Of a DNA stretch of 64,000 nucleotides, positions 47,524 through 56,798 are shown in pieces. The notes under the pieces are model-generated. The model was not told the DNA's origin and ran no database searches. It worked only from the letters and a program-made list of their open reading frames with translations. The position numbers and the translations under genes were made by a program. Every line of letters starts with the position of its first letter. The first letter of the stretch is position 1. The stretch comes from Pseudomonadota bacterium (GTDB lineage: Bacteria; Pseudomonadota; Gammaproteobacteria; Steroidobacterales; Steroidobacteraceae). Location: positions 124,001 to 188,000 of the forward strand of contig JAFAEQ010000015.1 in assembly GCA_023423935.1 (NCBI GenBank), given 5' to 3'.

Positions 47524-47616
47524 GTGACGGTCTCCGAAATCGGTGTCTGATCGAAGAACGTCCGGAGCATGGGGCTGTTCCGAGGCTGGTGCGCGCGTCC
47601 AGCGCGGATGCGCCGA

Positions 47617-47630
47617 CACATATATATGTG
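47617..47630. promoter_or_regulatory. Perfect 14-bp AT palindrome in divergent spacer
   Basis: CACATATATATGTG between the divergent sugar dehydrogenase and xth genes. It is self-complementary and could be an operator or -10 region. There is no identified regulator. Confidence 0.4.
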
Positions 47631-47739
47631 AGCGGATCGCAGGCGTGCTCGTTGCTCCGAGGGCAGCGCATTGCGCGCGGGACGTTGTGGATGGAAGCGG
47701 CTTCACGCATCCTGCGCGCTCTCGCCATCAGAGGTGACG

Positions 47740-48534
47740 ATGAAAATCTATTCCTGGAACGTCAATGGGATTCGAGCCGTGCTCAAGAAGGGCACGTTTC
47801 AGAGCTTCCTGAAAGAACACCAGCCCGATGTCCTGTGTCTGCAGGAGACGAAGGCGGAACGAGGCCAGATCGAGATCGATCTGCCCGGCTATCACGAGTA
47901 CTGGAATTCGGCGGCGAAGAAGGGTTACTCGGGGACGGCGATCTTCTGCAAACAGGAACCGCTGAAGGTGGTCAATGGCTTCCCCGACGCGTTCGCGAAG
48001 AAGTTCAAGTTCGCCGACGAGCTACAGCGCGATGCCACCGAAGAGGGTCGGGTGATTGCTGTAGAGCTCGACAAGTTCTACGTGGTCACTGTCTATACGC
48101 CGAACGCGAAGGACGATCTGAGTCGCCTGGCGTTGCGGCACAAACATTGGGATCCGGCCTTTCTCGCGTACTGCAAACAGCTCGAAAAAAAGAAGCCTGT
48201 GATCTTCTGCGGCGATCTGAACGTCGCGCACACTGAGGACGATCTGGCGAATCCCAAGCCGAACCGGGGCAAGAAAGGCTTCACTGACGAGGAGCGCGAG
48301 GGCTTCCAGAATTTTCTGGATGCCGGCTTCGTCGACACCTTCCGCATGTTCACGAAGGGTAACGGGCACTACTCGTGGTGGAGTGTGTTCTCCAAGGCCC
48401 GCGAAAGGAACGTCGGATGGAGAATCGACTATGTGCTGGTCTCGCAAGCCTTGCGCAGCTCGGTCAAGAAGGCGCAAATCCACGCAGACGTGATGGGCAG
48501 CGATCACTGTCCGGTCAGCATCACCCTGAAGTAG
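47740..48534 (+). CDS. xth: Exodeoxyribonuclease III
   Basis: 264 residues. AP endonuclease/3'-exonuclease of base excision repair. Catalytic motifs are in order: SWNVNGIRAVLKK, DVLCLQETKAE (metal Glu), YTPNAK, CGDLNVAHTEDDLANP (catalytic Asp/Asn), WRIDYVLVS and GSDHCPVSI (catalytic His). GAGGTGACG precedes the ATG. The protein ends normally and the next gene starts 40 bases later. Confidence 0.95.
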   Translation: MKIYSWNVNGIRAVLKKGTFQSFLKEHQPDVLCLQETKAERGQIEIDLPGYHEYWNSAAKKGYSGTAIFCKQEPLKVVNGFPDAFAKKFKFADELQRDATEEGRVIAVELDKFYVVTVYTPNAKDDLSRLALRHKHWDPAFLAYCKQLEKKKPVIFCGDLNVAHTEDDLANPKPNRGKKGFTDEEREGFQNFLDAGFVDTFRMFTKGNGHYSWWSVFSKARERNVGWRIDYVLVSQALRSSVKKAQIHADVMGSDHCPVSITLK

Positions 48535-48573
48535 CGAGTGGCACGCTGACAGGCTCAAACAAGGGAGATCGCG

Positions 48574-49104
48574 ATGCAGGCTGCACTTCTGGTGATCGAT
48601 GTTCAACAGGGCATGACGCGCGGTGAGTGGGCGGTGTTCGATGCAGCGGGTCTGATCGATCGCATCAACATCGTGATCGCCAGGTCGCGCAACGCTGGCG
48701 TGCCGATCGTATTCGTTCAACACGAGGATGCGGTGCTGACGCCTGAGAGCGCGGGCTGGCACCTCGACGAGCGGCTCGACATTCGCGAGGGCGACTTTCG
48801 GGTGCGCAAGCGCGGCAGCGATGCGTTTCATCAAACCCCACTTCAGCAGTTGCTCGCGGATCTCGATGTGCGCCGGTTGATCGCGTGCGGTTTGCAGAGC
48901 GAGTTCTGTGTCGATTCAACTGTGCGGCGTGCACTCGCGCTCGGCTTTCAGGTGACGCTGATCGCCGATGGTCATGCGACGCTCGACAACGGCGTCGTCA
49001 GCGCTCAGCAGATCGCCGCCCATCACAACGTCACCTTGAGCAATCTGGAAAGCTATGGCCCGAGAGTCGAGCTTGTCACTGCGGCGCAGTTCTCTGCCGA
49101 TTGA
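48574..49104 (+). CDS. Cysteine hydrolase, isochorismatase family
   Basis: 176 residues with a complete triad: Asp9 in LLVIDVQQGM, Lys79 in DFRVRKRGSDAF and Cys112 in ACGLQSEFCVDSTVRRALALGF. The family covers nicotinamidases, isochorismatases and N-carbamoyl amidases; sequence does not decide. Short spacing to xth suggests a common transcript. GGAG lies upstream of the ATG. Confidence 0.9.
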   Translation: MQAALLVIDVQQGMTRGEWAVFDAAGLIDRINIVIARSRNAGVPIVFVQHEDAVLTPESAGWHLDERLDIREGDFRVRKRGSDAFHQTPLQQLLADLDVRRLIACGLQSEFCVDSTVRRALALGFQVTLIADGHATLDNGVVSAQQIAAHHNVTLSNLESYGPRVELVTAAQFSAD

Positions 49105-49126
49105 ACCGTCGGCGCACGAGCAGCAC

Positions 49127-50308
49127 TCAACGTGCAGAGGTGCGCTGCGCCGCCGAACGTTGCCGCAACCGCCACGCGCGCGGCAGCACGCCGTAATGCT
49201 TCTTGAAGGCGTACGTGAAATTCGCCGGATAGTCGTAGCCCACCTGATACGCCACTTCGGAGATGCTCTGGTCATCGGCGAGTAACAGTTCGGAGGCGCG
49301 TTCCATCCGTTGACGGATGATGAACTGGTAGATCGTCATGCCGAGCGCTTGCTTGAACCCGGCTTTCAGCTTGGTCTGATTGATGCCGACCATGCGTGCG
49401 AGCTTCGAAATGGTTGGCGGCGCTGCGTAGTGCTGCGCCAGATAGTCGCGCGCTTCGTAAATACAGTTGAGCTCGCGTGAGCTCATGTTGAGCTCCAGGC
49501 GCTGCACGGCATCGCGATTCACGAACTCCGCCAGCACCTGGCAGAGGATTTCCCACGCCTTCGCCGCCAGATACGGCGCTCGCAGATGAGCGGGAAGCTC
49601 ATGGCGCGACTCGATGATGTCCTGAGCTGCGCGAAACACCTTTGGACCGAAGCCGACTTTCTGCTCCAGTTCCTCCTGTGCGCCGGGGAGCAACATGCGA
49701 TCCAGCGGCGGAGGCACGTCCTTCTCCGCCATGCCCAGATCGTCCGTGAGCAATTCGCGCCGGCCATGCAGGATGACCATGCGTGCCTTGGTGCCTCCGG
49801 CCACGAAATAGCCGCCACCTGACGGGCTGATGCTCGGGCGCACATGCGCGACCGCTTGTCCGCTCTGTAATACGGTCGTCCCGACGCGATTGATCAGGCG
49901 ACCGGAAAGCATGAATCGCAGCTTGAAATAATGCGAGTCATCGACCGGAATCCAGTGGTTGCGCCGGTAGGTCGTATCGGTGACCGAAACGAGCAGATTC
50001 TTCGAGGTGCTGAAGAAATCCCAATAGCCGCTGCCCTCGCTGGGTTGCAGCAGATACCGCATTCCGACTGCGGGGCGCGCCTGCGTCCTGCTGCCGGGCG
50101 GCGCGAGCGCAAAAGGTGCAGGCGAATCGGACGATCCCGAAAGACGCTCCATCGCGCGCGTGATTTCGGCAACGCCCATGTCGATGACGGGCTGATCGGC
50201 AACGACCAGCCCCGCAGGTGTTTGCGAATTTCCGTCAGCGGCAGAGGGAAGCAGGCCGCCGCCTGTTTCCGTGGGCGCGACCTTCTTTGAATTTCTCGGC
50301 ATAGGCAC
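49127..50308 (-). CDS. AraC-family transcriptional regulator
   Basis: 393 residues. The C-terminal AraC DNA-binding domain reads DYLAQHYAAPPTISKLARMVGINQTKLKAGFKQALGMTIYQFIIRQRMERASELL...ISEVAYQVGYDYPANFTYAFKKHYG. The N-terminal 270 residues contain a long sensor with VRPSISPSGGGYFVAGGTKARMVILHGRRELL. It is divergent from the MFS gene and next to a five-gene catabolic set, so it is the probable activator of that set. No paired direct repeats were spotted in the 109-bp divergent spacer. Confidence 0.9.
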   Translation of the reverse strand: MPMPRNSKKVAPTETGGGLLPSAADGNSQTPAGLVVADQPVIDMGVAEITRAMERLSGSSDSPAPFALAPPGSRTQARPAVGMRYLLQPSEGSGYWDFFSTSKNLLVSVTDTTYRRNHWIPVDDSHYFKLRFMLSGRLINRVGTTVLQSGQAVAHVRPSISPSGGGYFVAGGTKARMVILHGRRELLTDDLGMAEKDVPPPLDRMLLPGAQEELEQKVGFGPKVFRAAQDIIESRHELPAHLRAPYLAAKAWEILCQVLAEFVNRDAVQRLELNMSSRELNCIYEARDYLAQHYAAPPTISKLARMVGINQTKLKAGFKQALGMTIYQFIIRQRMERASELLLADDQSISEVAYQVGYDYPANFTYAFKKHYGVLPRAWRLRQRSAAQRTSAR

Positions 50309-50417
50309 GATTCGGGCGAGACGCGATTGATGATAGACGACCGGAAAATTCTGAGAAGAGATTTCTTCGGGTGAGCTGCCCGTAGGGCGGTGGAACCGCT
50401 ATGCCACCATACCCGTC

Positions 50418-51782
50418 ATGGTTGCCCATCCTGCCGGATCATCGTTTGCGGCCGAGCCAACGGACCCGAAGCCGCCTCGCGAGGAGCGGCACGCCTGGTA
50501 CGTGGTCTTCCTGCTGTTCCTGGGTTACACGTTGTCGTTCGTGGATCGCCAGATCCTGACGTTGATGGTGGATCCCATCTCGCGCGATCTCGGCCTGACC
50601 GATACCCAGTTCAGCCTGTTGCACGGACTGGCCTTCGCGCTCTTCTACACCTTCCTCGGTCTTCCATTCGGCTGGCTGGTGGATCGCTACGATCGCAGGG
50701 TCATTGCGGCCGCGGGAATCGCGGGCTGGAGCGCGATGACCATGTTGTGCGGCACATCGCGCACGTACTGGCATCTGTTTCTCGCGCGTATGGGAGTCGG
50801 CGTAGGCGAAGCCACCCTGTCGCCCGCGGCGCTTTCGATGATGGCCGATCTATTCCCGAAGGAACGTCTGCCGCGCGCCGCCAGCGTCTATGCCATCGGC
50901 ATTGCGGTGGGCTCCGGACTTGCGCTGCTGTTTGGCGGCTATGTGGTTCACCTCGCGCAGGCCATGGAAGGGTTCGACCTGCCGCTGCTCCGGGATATGC
51001 GTCCCTGGCAGATCGTGTTTGTGCTGGTCGGCGTGATCGGGTTTCCGCTCGCCTATCTGGTGTTTCGCCTCCAGGATCCGCCGCGGCGCGAGCTCATCGG
51101 CAACAAGGCAGCGCTGCCGGTCCGTGAAGTCGTTGCGTTCGTGCGCAGCCGCTCGCGCTTGTTCATCTGCTTCTACCTCGGCCTGTCCATCGCCACCGCA
51201 CTCGGGCACGGTGTGCTGGGTTGGGTGCCGTCCTACTTCATCCGCGTACAGCACTGGACACCGGAGCAGGTTGGACTGCGCTACGGATTGTGCGTGCTGA
51301 CCTTCGGCACGCTGGGCCTGCTGTTCGGCAGCTGGCTGACCGAGCGTTTCCGCAACGGCGGCTTGCAGGACGCACCCCTGCGTGCATCCGCCATCGGCAT
51401 CGCGTTGTGTGCTCCGCTCGGCGTTGCAGCACCGCTCGTCGACAACGCGTGGCTCGCGCTCTTCCTGTTCGCGCTGCTGCAGTTCGCTTACATGATTCCC
51501 TGGGGCATCGCCGGTGCTGCGATCCAGCTCGTGTCACCGAATCAGATGCGCGGGCAGCTCTCGGCGCTCTTCTACTTTTCCATCAACCTGATCGGCCTGG
51601 GGCTCGGACCCACGATGGTCGCCCTGCTCAGCGACAACGTCTATCAAGTGAGTGGCGGAGTTCGCTATTCGCTTGCAACCGCTGCAGCAGTGTTGGCGCC
51701 GATCGCAGCCACGCTGTTGTTCCTCGGCCTGCGTGCCTACGCACAGGGCGTGGCGTCGGCCCGCGAGTGGGCCGAGACGTGA
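50418..51782 (+). CDS. MFS transporter, spinster-like
   Basis: 454 residues with 12 predicted membrane segments. SFVDRQILTLMVDPISRDLGLTDTQFSLLHGLAFALFYTFLGLPFGWLVDRYDRR and MGVGVGEATLSPAALSMMADLFPKERLPRA match the spinster-like branch found in aromatic, steroid and xenobiotic catabolic clusters of sphingomonads and relatives. It is first in a set reading MFS, MDR, acyl-CoA ligase, TonB, amidohydrolase, so it probably moves the pathway substrate or product over the inner membrane. Confidence 0.9.
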   Translation: MVAHPAGSSFAAEPTDPKPPREERHAWYVVFLLFLGYTLSFVDRQILTLMVDPISRDLGLTDTQFSLLHGLAFALFYTFLGLPFGWLVDRYDRRVIAAAGIAGWSAMTMLCGTSRTYWHLFLARMGVGVGEATLSPAALSMMADLFPKERLPRAASVYAIGIAVGSGLALLFGGYVVHLAQAMEGFDLPLLRDMRPWQIVFVLVGVIGFPLAYLVFRLQDPPRRELIGNKAALPVREVVAFVRSRSRLFICFYLGLSIATALGHGVLGWVPSYFIRVQHWTPEQVGLRYGLCVLTFGTLGLLFGSWLTERFRNGGLQDAPLRASAIGIALCAPLGVAAPLVDNAWLALFLFALLQFAYMIPWGIAGAAIQLVSPNQMRGQLSALFYFSINLIGLGLGPTMVALLSDNVYQVSGGVRYSLATAAAVLAPIAATLLFLGLRAYAQGVASAREWAET

Positions 51783-51861
51783 TGGAGCGCAAGCCGCGCT
51801 GAAGCGGCAGAGCGCACCGGTTGTTCCTTCTGCAAATTTCTTTCTCGAATCCAAGATCACC

Positions 51862-52872
51862 ATGCATGCCGTCCTGACCGTCGCCCACGGCGATCGTGAG
51901 CAATTGCAATATCGCTCCGACTTTCCGGAACCCACCGCTGCGCCCGACGAAGTCATCGTCAAGGTTGCAGCGACCGCATTGAACTTCCATGACATCTTCA
52001 CGCGACGCGGGATGCCCGGCATCCGCATCCCGTTGCCTGTGATCGTCGGCTCGGACATCGCAGGTGAGATCAGCGCGCTCGGCACTGAGGTCAGCGGCTG
52101 GAATGTCGGCGATCGCGTGCTTGTCGATCCGGTCTATCGCGGCGGCAAGCGCTTCGGAATGATCGGCGAAGTCGCTCACGGCGGTCGCGCCGAATTCGTC
52201 AGCGTGCCAGCGAACCAACTGTTGCGCGTGCCCGCGAACGTCAGCCTGGAAGACGCTGCATCGCTGCCGCTCGCGTACGGCACTGCGTATCGCATGATGT
52301 TCACGCGCGGTCAGGTGAAGCAGGGCGAGAAGGTACTGATTCTCGGCGCGAGCGGCGGTGTGGGCGTTGCCTGCGTGCAGCTCGCAAAACTGGTCGGCGC
52401 CGAAGTGATTGCCTGCGCCAGCTCGCAGGAGAAGCTGGATCGGCTGAAGTCGATCGGTGCCGATCATCTGGTCGACTACACCGCCAGCAATCTCGTCGAC
52501 GCTGTGCGCGCCATTCATGGCAAACCCAGAATCGTCGGTGGCGGCGGTGTGGACGTCGCAGTGAATTTCACGGGCGGCGACACCTGGAATGAAACGCAGA
52601 AATGCGTTGGCCTCGGCGGCCGCATTCTCACCTGCGGCGCGACGGCGGGCTTCAACGTGAATACGGACGCGCGCTATCTGTGGACCTTCGAGCACACCGT
52701 GATCGGCTCGAATGGCTGGAGCACGCAGGATCTGGCGGCATTGCTCGATCTCGTTTCGACCGGTCGTCTGAAGCCGGTGATCGACAAGATTCTGTCTCTC
52801 GAGCAGGCAGCGGAAGCCGAGCGTCTGCTCGAGGATCGCCTGGTCGTCGGCAAGGTGTTGCTGCGGCCATGA
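51862..52872 (+). CDS. Zinc-independent MDR-family oxidoreductase (quinone oxidoreductase-like)
   Basis: 336 residues. A GroES-like N-terminal domain with VIVKVAATALNFHDIFTRRGMPG and LPVIVGSDIAGEISALGTEVSGW is followed by the Rossmann motif GASGGVGVACVQLAKLVGAEVIAC (about 160-180). The usual structural-zinc cysteine cluster is absent. It probably reduces a conjugated ketone or alkene with NADPH. The longer open frame upstream (51652) overlaps the MFS gene; ATG 51862 is preferred. The stop overlaps the next start (ATGA). Confidence 0.9.
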   Translation: MHAVLTVAHGDREQLQYRSDFPEPTAAPDEVIVKVAATALNFHDIFTRRGMPGIRIPLPVIVGSDIAGEISALGTEVSGWNVGDRVLVDPVYRGGKRFGMIGEVAHGGRAEFVSVPANQLLRVPANVSLEDAASLPLAYGTAYRMMFTRGQVKQGEKVLILGASGGVGVACVQLAKLVGAEVIACASSQEKLDRLKSIGADHLVDYTASNLVDAVRAIHGKPRIVGGGGVDVAVNFTGGDTWNETQKCVGLGGRILTCGATAGFNVNTDARYLWTFEHTVIGSNGWSTQDLAALLDLVSTGRLKPVIDKILSLEQAAEAERLLEDRLVVGKVLLRP

Positions 52873-54389
52873 GCAGAAAACTACGAGCCGATAATCTCGG
52901 CGATGTGATCACCGCCGACGAGATGTTCGATGTCGTCGGCCTGATCGATCTGCGGGCGAACGCGCGTGAGTGGACGTTCGGCGAGTTGCACGTCGCATCC
53001 AACGCGGTGGCGCGAGGGTTGCTGGGCCGCGGTTTGGTGCGCGGCGATCGCGTGGCCATCCTTGCGGAGAACTGCGTCGAATTCCTGCTCGCCTATCTGG
53101 GCATCATGCGCGCAGGTTTGGTGGCCGTGCCGGTGAGCTTTCGTCTGCCCGCACAGACGATCGCGTATGTGCTCAAAGATTGCGAAGCCAAGGCGGTGTT
53201 CGTCGATCGCGAACGCATCCCGCTCGTACCCGAAGGCTATGCACGCATCGATATCGACGGTCACGGACCGGACTCGTTCTCCGCGTTGCTGCAGCCAGGC
53301 TCGTTTCGCAGCGTGATTCCGCAGCCGGGAGAGATCGCGGAGATTCTCTATACCTCAGGTTCGACGGGCATGCCGAAAGGTGTGCCGCTGTCGCACGACG
53401 GCCAATTGTGGGCACTGGCTCGTTATGTGAGTGCGCAGGACGAAGGACAGGAGCGCACGCTCGTCGTCGCGCCGCTCTATCACATGAACGGGCTGTTCTT
53501 CTCCACCGTGGCGCTGGCCAACAAATGGCTCAATGTGCTCATGCCGCGATTCGATGCGCGCGAATACTTGTCCAGGGTGGCCGAGTATCGCTGCACGATT
53601 CTGAGCGGCATTCCGACCATGTTCGCGATGATGGCGCGCGAGCGCGATCTGCTGGGCTCGCTCGATCTCTCGACGCCCAAGCTCATCACCATCGGTTCGG
53701 CGCCGCTCACTCAGGCGCTGATCGATCGCGTGCGTGGCATTTTCCCGAAGGCGGGTATTCGCAACAGCTACGGTTCCACCGAAGCCGGGCCGTATGTGTT
53801 CGGGCCTCATCCCGATGGGCTCGAGCGGCCGCTGCTGTCGCTCGGCTATCCGCTTCCGGAGGTTGAGTGGCGCCTCGTGGGTGGGGCAACCCCCGACGAA
53901 GGCGAGCTCGAAATGCGCACGCCCGCGATGTTCAAGAGCTACCTGAATCTGTCCGCAGCCACCGTCGAGAAATTTCGCGATGGCTGGTATGCGACGGGCG
54001 ATGTGATCCGGCGCGATGTGAACGGCTTCATGTACTTCGTGGGCCGCGTCGACGACATGTTCGTATGCGGCGGCGAGAACGTCTATCCGGGCGACATTGA
54101 GAAGATGCTGGAGCGTCATCCGGAAGTGGTGCAGGCGGCAGTGGTCCCTGTGCCGGATGAGATCAAGGGACACATTCCCGTCGCGTTTATCGTACGTGCG
54201 CCTGCAAGCCAGGTGAGCGCAGAAGAGCTGAAGCAGTTCTCGCTGCGCGAAGGTCCTGCTTACAGTCATCCCCGGGCATTCATCATGGTGGATTCCCTGC
54301 CTGTTGGCGGCAGTCACAAAGTAGATAAGCGTCAGCTTTTGCCCCAAGCGCTTGCCGCAGCCGCTCATCGCTCACGTCCGCCAGCATAA
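52869..54389 (+). CDS. Acyl-CoA synthetase / AMP-dependent ligase
   Basis: 506 residues, class I adenylate-forming enzyme. The motifs are in order: YTSGSTGMPKGVPLSH (about 160-175), IRNSYGSTEAG, YATGDVIRRD, GRVDDMFVCGGENVYPGDIEKML and the C-terminal VGGSHKVDKRQL with the catalytic Lys. It activates a carboxylic acid to acyl-AMP and then CoA thioester. Translational coupling with the MDR gene suggests the acid is formed or reduced in the same pathway. Substrate class (fatty, aromatic, side-chain steroid acid) is undetermined. Confidence 0.93.
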   Translation: MSRKLRADNLGDVITADEMFDVVGLIDLRANAREWTFGELHVASNAVARGLLGRGLVRGDRVAILAENCVEFLLAYLGIMRAGLVAVPVSFRLPAQTIAYVLKDCEAKAVFVDRERIPLVPEGYARIDIDGHGPDSFSALLQPGSFRSVIPQPGEIAEILYTSGSTGMPKGVPLSHDGQLWALARYVSAQDEGQERTLVVAPLYHMNGLFFSTVALANKWLNVLMPRFDAREYLSRVAEYRCTILSGIPTMFAMMARERDLLGSLDLSTPKLITIGSAPLTQALIDRVRGIFPKAGIRNSYGSTEAGPYVFGPHPDGLERPLLSLGYPLPEVEWRLVGGATPDEGELEMRTPAMFKSYLNLSAATVEKFRDGWYATGDVIRRDVNGFMYFVGRVDDMFVCGGENVYPGDIEKMLERHPEVVQAAVVPVPDEIKGHIPVAFIVRAPASQVSAEELKQFSLREGPAYSHPRAFIMVDSLPVGGSHKVDKRQLLPQALAAAAHRSRPPA

Positions 54390-54394
54390 ATGCC

Positions 54395-54427
54395 GCGTCC
54401 GATGTCATTTTTATTGGACTCGGACGC
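54395..54427. promoter_or_regulatory. 8-bp inverted repeat upstream of TonB receptor
   Basis: GCGTCCGA (54395-54402) and TCGGACGC (54420-54427) flank an AT-rich 17-base loop in the 89-bp spacer between the acyl-CoA ligase and the TonB receptor. It may be an operator or a hairpin terminator for the three upstream genes. Confidence 0.45.
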
Positions 54428-54478
54428 ATTGTTACATTGGGTTTATCTCTGCGCTTCACCTACTCACTAGGACTCTCT

Positions 54479-56797
54479 ATGCTCCCGTCTCGAATTGCCG
54501 CTGTAGCTGTGGTTTGCCAATCCGCGCTGTGGCTCAGCGGTCCGGTCAATGCTCAAGTCATCGCGCTCGAAGAAATCGTCGTGTCCGCCACGAAGCGTGA
54601 TACTTCCATCCAGAACGTCCCGCTGGCGATCAGCGCCATCGATGCGGATGCGTTGCGAGATCAACAGATCCAGGACGTGCAGGACATTTCGCGCAGCGTT
54701 CCCGGCGTCTCCTTCACCAGCAGCCTGCCGGGTCGTGCCGTGGTCGTGTTGCGCGGTATCAGCCCCATCGGCGGTCAGCCCACTGTCGGTCTGTATCTCG
54801 ATGACGTTCCGATGACCGGCAACATCGGTCTGCTGCAGGGCATGTCCGAGCCGCGTCTGCTCGATGTCGAGCGTGTCGAAGTGCTGAAGGGTCCGCAGGG
54901 CACGCTGTACGGCGCGAGCTCGATGGGCGGCGCGATCAAGCTGGTCAGCGCAAAGCCAGACGCAGATGAGTTCAGCGCCACCGCCACCGCCGGCGTGAGC
55001 AGTGTCGCTCACGGCGACATGGGTTACGAAGGTCAGATGGTCCTCAACATTCCGCTGGTCGAGGGACGCAGCGCGCTGCGTATCGGCGGCGGTTATCGTC
55101 ACGAAGGCGGTTACATCGACCGCGTGGCGGGAGAGCGCTGGGCGGATCTGTATCGTCGCGATCCCGTGACGCTCGAGCCGCAGACGCAGCTGTCCGGCAA
55201 CACGGTGAACAAGGAAGACATCAACGATCTCGATGTCACGATGGGCAAGATCGCGTTGCTGGTGAAGCCCACCGACAACAGCGAGATCGTCGCTTCCATC
55301 AACTACTCGAAGAGCGAGTACGGCGATCTCGGCCAGTACTGGGGCAACCTGGGCAAGTTCAAGACCTCCAGCGTGCTCGAACAGCCGGTGGTCGAGGATC
55401 TGACTCTGGGCAGCCTCTCCTACACCGTGGATTTCGATTCGGTGCAGCTCACCTCGCTCACCGGCTACTTCCGTCGCGAAGTTGCACTGACGGGCGACTA
55501 CACGTTCTACCTGCGCTCGCTGCTGGGTCCGACCGGTACCGGCGCGTACTTCGCCAACATTCCGACCAATCGCGTGCAGTCGAACTTCGGCGAAACCTGG
55601 AGCCAGGAAATCCGCCTCGCCTCCACGGATTCATCCTCGCGCCTGCAGTGGCTCGTCGGCGTGTACGGTTCGGATACCAACACCAAGCGCGATCCGCGCA
55701 TCAACAGCTTCGGCGTTTCGGCGCTCGTGCCCGACGCTCTTGCTCCGATGGTCGCAGGTGATGTCGTGTTCGGCACCGATGGCGTGAGCGACATCAAGGA
55801 CTTCGCAGTCTTCGGCGAGGCGACATACGAGCTCACCGACCGTCTGGGACTGACGGTGGGTGCCCGCTACTTCTACAACAAGAACGAGACCACCAACTCC
55901 AGCTTCGGACTGCTCGCTGGCGGCACGATCGCGCCGGTCACGATCAAGTCCAAGGAAGACGGTGTGAATCCGAAGGTCACGCTCTCGTACGAGGCGGCCC
56001 CCGATCATCAGTTGTACGTGTCGGCGAGCAAGGGCTTCCGTCCGGGCGGCCCGAACACGCCGGTACCGGCATCGCAGTGTGCGGCTGACCTGGCACTGCT
56101 GGGTCGCACCGAGGCTCCCTCGGCTTACGATTCCGACTCGATGTGGAACTACGAGGTCGGTTCGAAGAACATGTTCGCGGATCGCCGCGTCACGTTGAAC
56201 GGCGCGCTGTACTTCATCGACTGGTCGAAGATCCAGCAGAACGTGGCGCTGAGCTGCGGCTTCCCATTCATCGGCAACGTCGGTGAAGCGGAAAGCAAGG
56301 GCGCGGAGCTCGAGTTCCAGGCGCTGGTCACGGATCGCCTGATGGTCGGTTTCGGCGCTGCGTTGACCGATACCAAGATCACGCAGACGGTCACGGGTGT
56401 GACGGCTCAGGTGGGCGACGAAGTGCTCGGCGTGCCGGACACGATCCTGAACGGTTTCGTGCAGTACGAGTATCCGCTGGCCGGAGCCTACAGCCTGCGC
56501 GCGCGTGCGGATCATCAGTACCGCAGCTCGCAGTCGATGGCTTTCGAGAAGACGATTCGTGTCAATCTGATCGGTGGCGGCACCACGCTTCTGGACAATC
56601 CCGGTCGCGAGCAGGGTTCGGTCGCGCTGACCAACCTGTCGTTCGGACTGTATGCGGATGCCTACGATGTAGCGTTGCGCGTGCAGAACGTGTTCGATCG
56701 TGACGACGTGCTCGATCCGACCGTGCTGCTGCGTATTCCGCAGGTGTCGGCGCCGCTGCCGCGTACCATCGGTCTGCAAGCAACTTACAGGTTCTGA
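54479..56797 (+). CDS. TonB-dependent receptor
   Basis: 772-residue outer-membrane receptor. Signal peptide (AAVAVVCQSALWLSGPVNAQV), TonB-box-like LEEIVVSATKRDTSIQNVPLAISAI, plug with VVLRGISPIGGQPTVGLYLDDVPMTG and VEVLKGPQGTLYGASSMGGAIKLVSAKP, and a barrel ending in ATYRF. This iron/xenobiotic receptor subtype abounds in sphingomonad-like degraders. The ATG at 54479 has a weak ribosome site. The amidohydrolase begins one base after the stop, so the two are co-translated. Confidence 0.92.
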   Translation: MLPSRIAAVAVVCQSALWLSGPVNAQVIALEEIVVSATKRDTSIQNVPLAISAIDADALRDQQIQDVQDISRSVPGVSFTSSLPGRAVVVLRGISPIGGQPTVGLYLDDVPMTGNIGLLQGMSEPRLLDVERVEVLKGPQGTLYGASSMGGAIKLVSAKPDADEFSATATAGVSSVAHGDMGYEGQMVLNIPLVEGRSALRIGGGYRHEGGYIDRVAGERWADLYRRDPVTLEPQTQLSGNTVNKEDINDLDVTMGKIALLVKPTDNSEIVASINYSKSEYGDLGQYWGNLGKFKTSSVLEQPVVEDLTLGSLSYTVDFDSVQLTSLTGYFRREVALTGDYTFYLRSLLGPTGTGAYFANIPTNRVQSNFGETWSQEIRLASTDSSSRLQWLVGVYGSDTNTKRDPRINSFGVSALVPDALAPMVAGDVVFGTDGVSDIKDFAVFGEATYELTDRLGLTVGARYFYNKNETTNSSFGLLAGGTIAPVTIKSKEDGVNPKVTLSYEAAPDHQLYVSASKGFRPGGPNTPVPASQCAADLALLGRTEAPSAYDSDSMWNYEVGSKNMFADRRVTLNGALYFIDWSKIQQNVALSCGFPFIGNVGEAESKGAELEFQALVTDRLMVGFGAALTDTKITQTVTGVTAQVGDEVLGVPDTILNGFVQYEYPLAGAYSLRARADHQYRSSQSMAFEKTIRVNLIGGGTTLLDNPGREQGSVALTNLSFGLYADAYDVALRVQNVFDRDDVLDPTVLLRIPQVSAPLPRTIGLQATYRF

Positions 56798-56798
56798 G

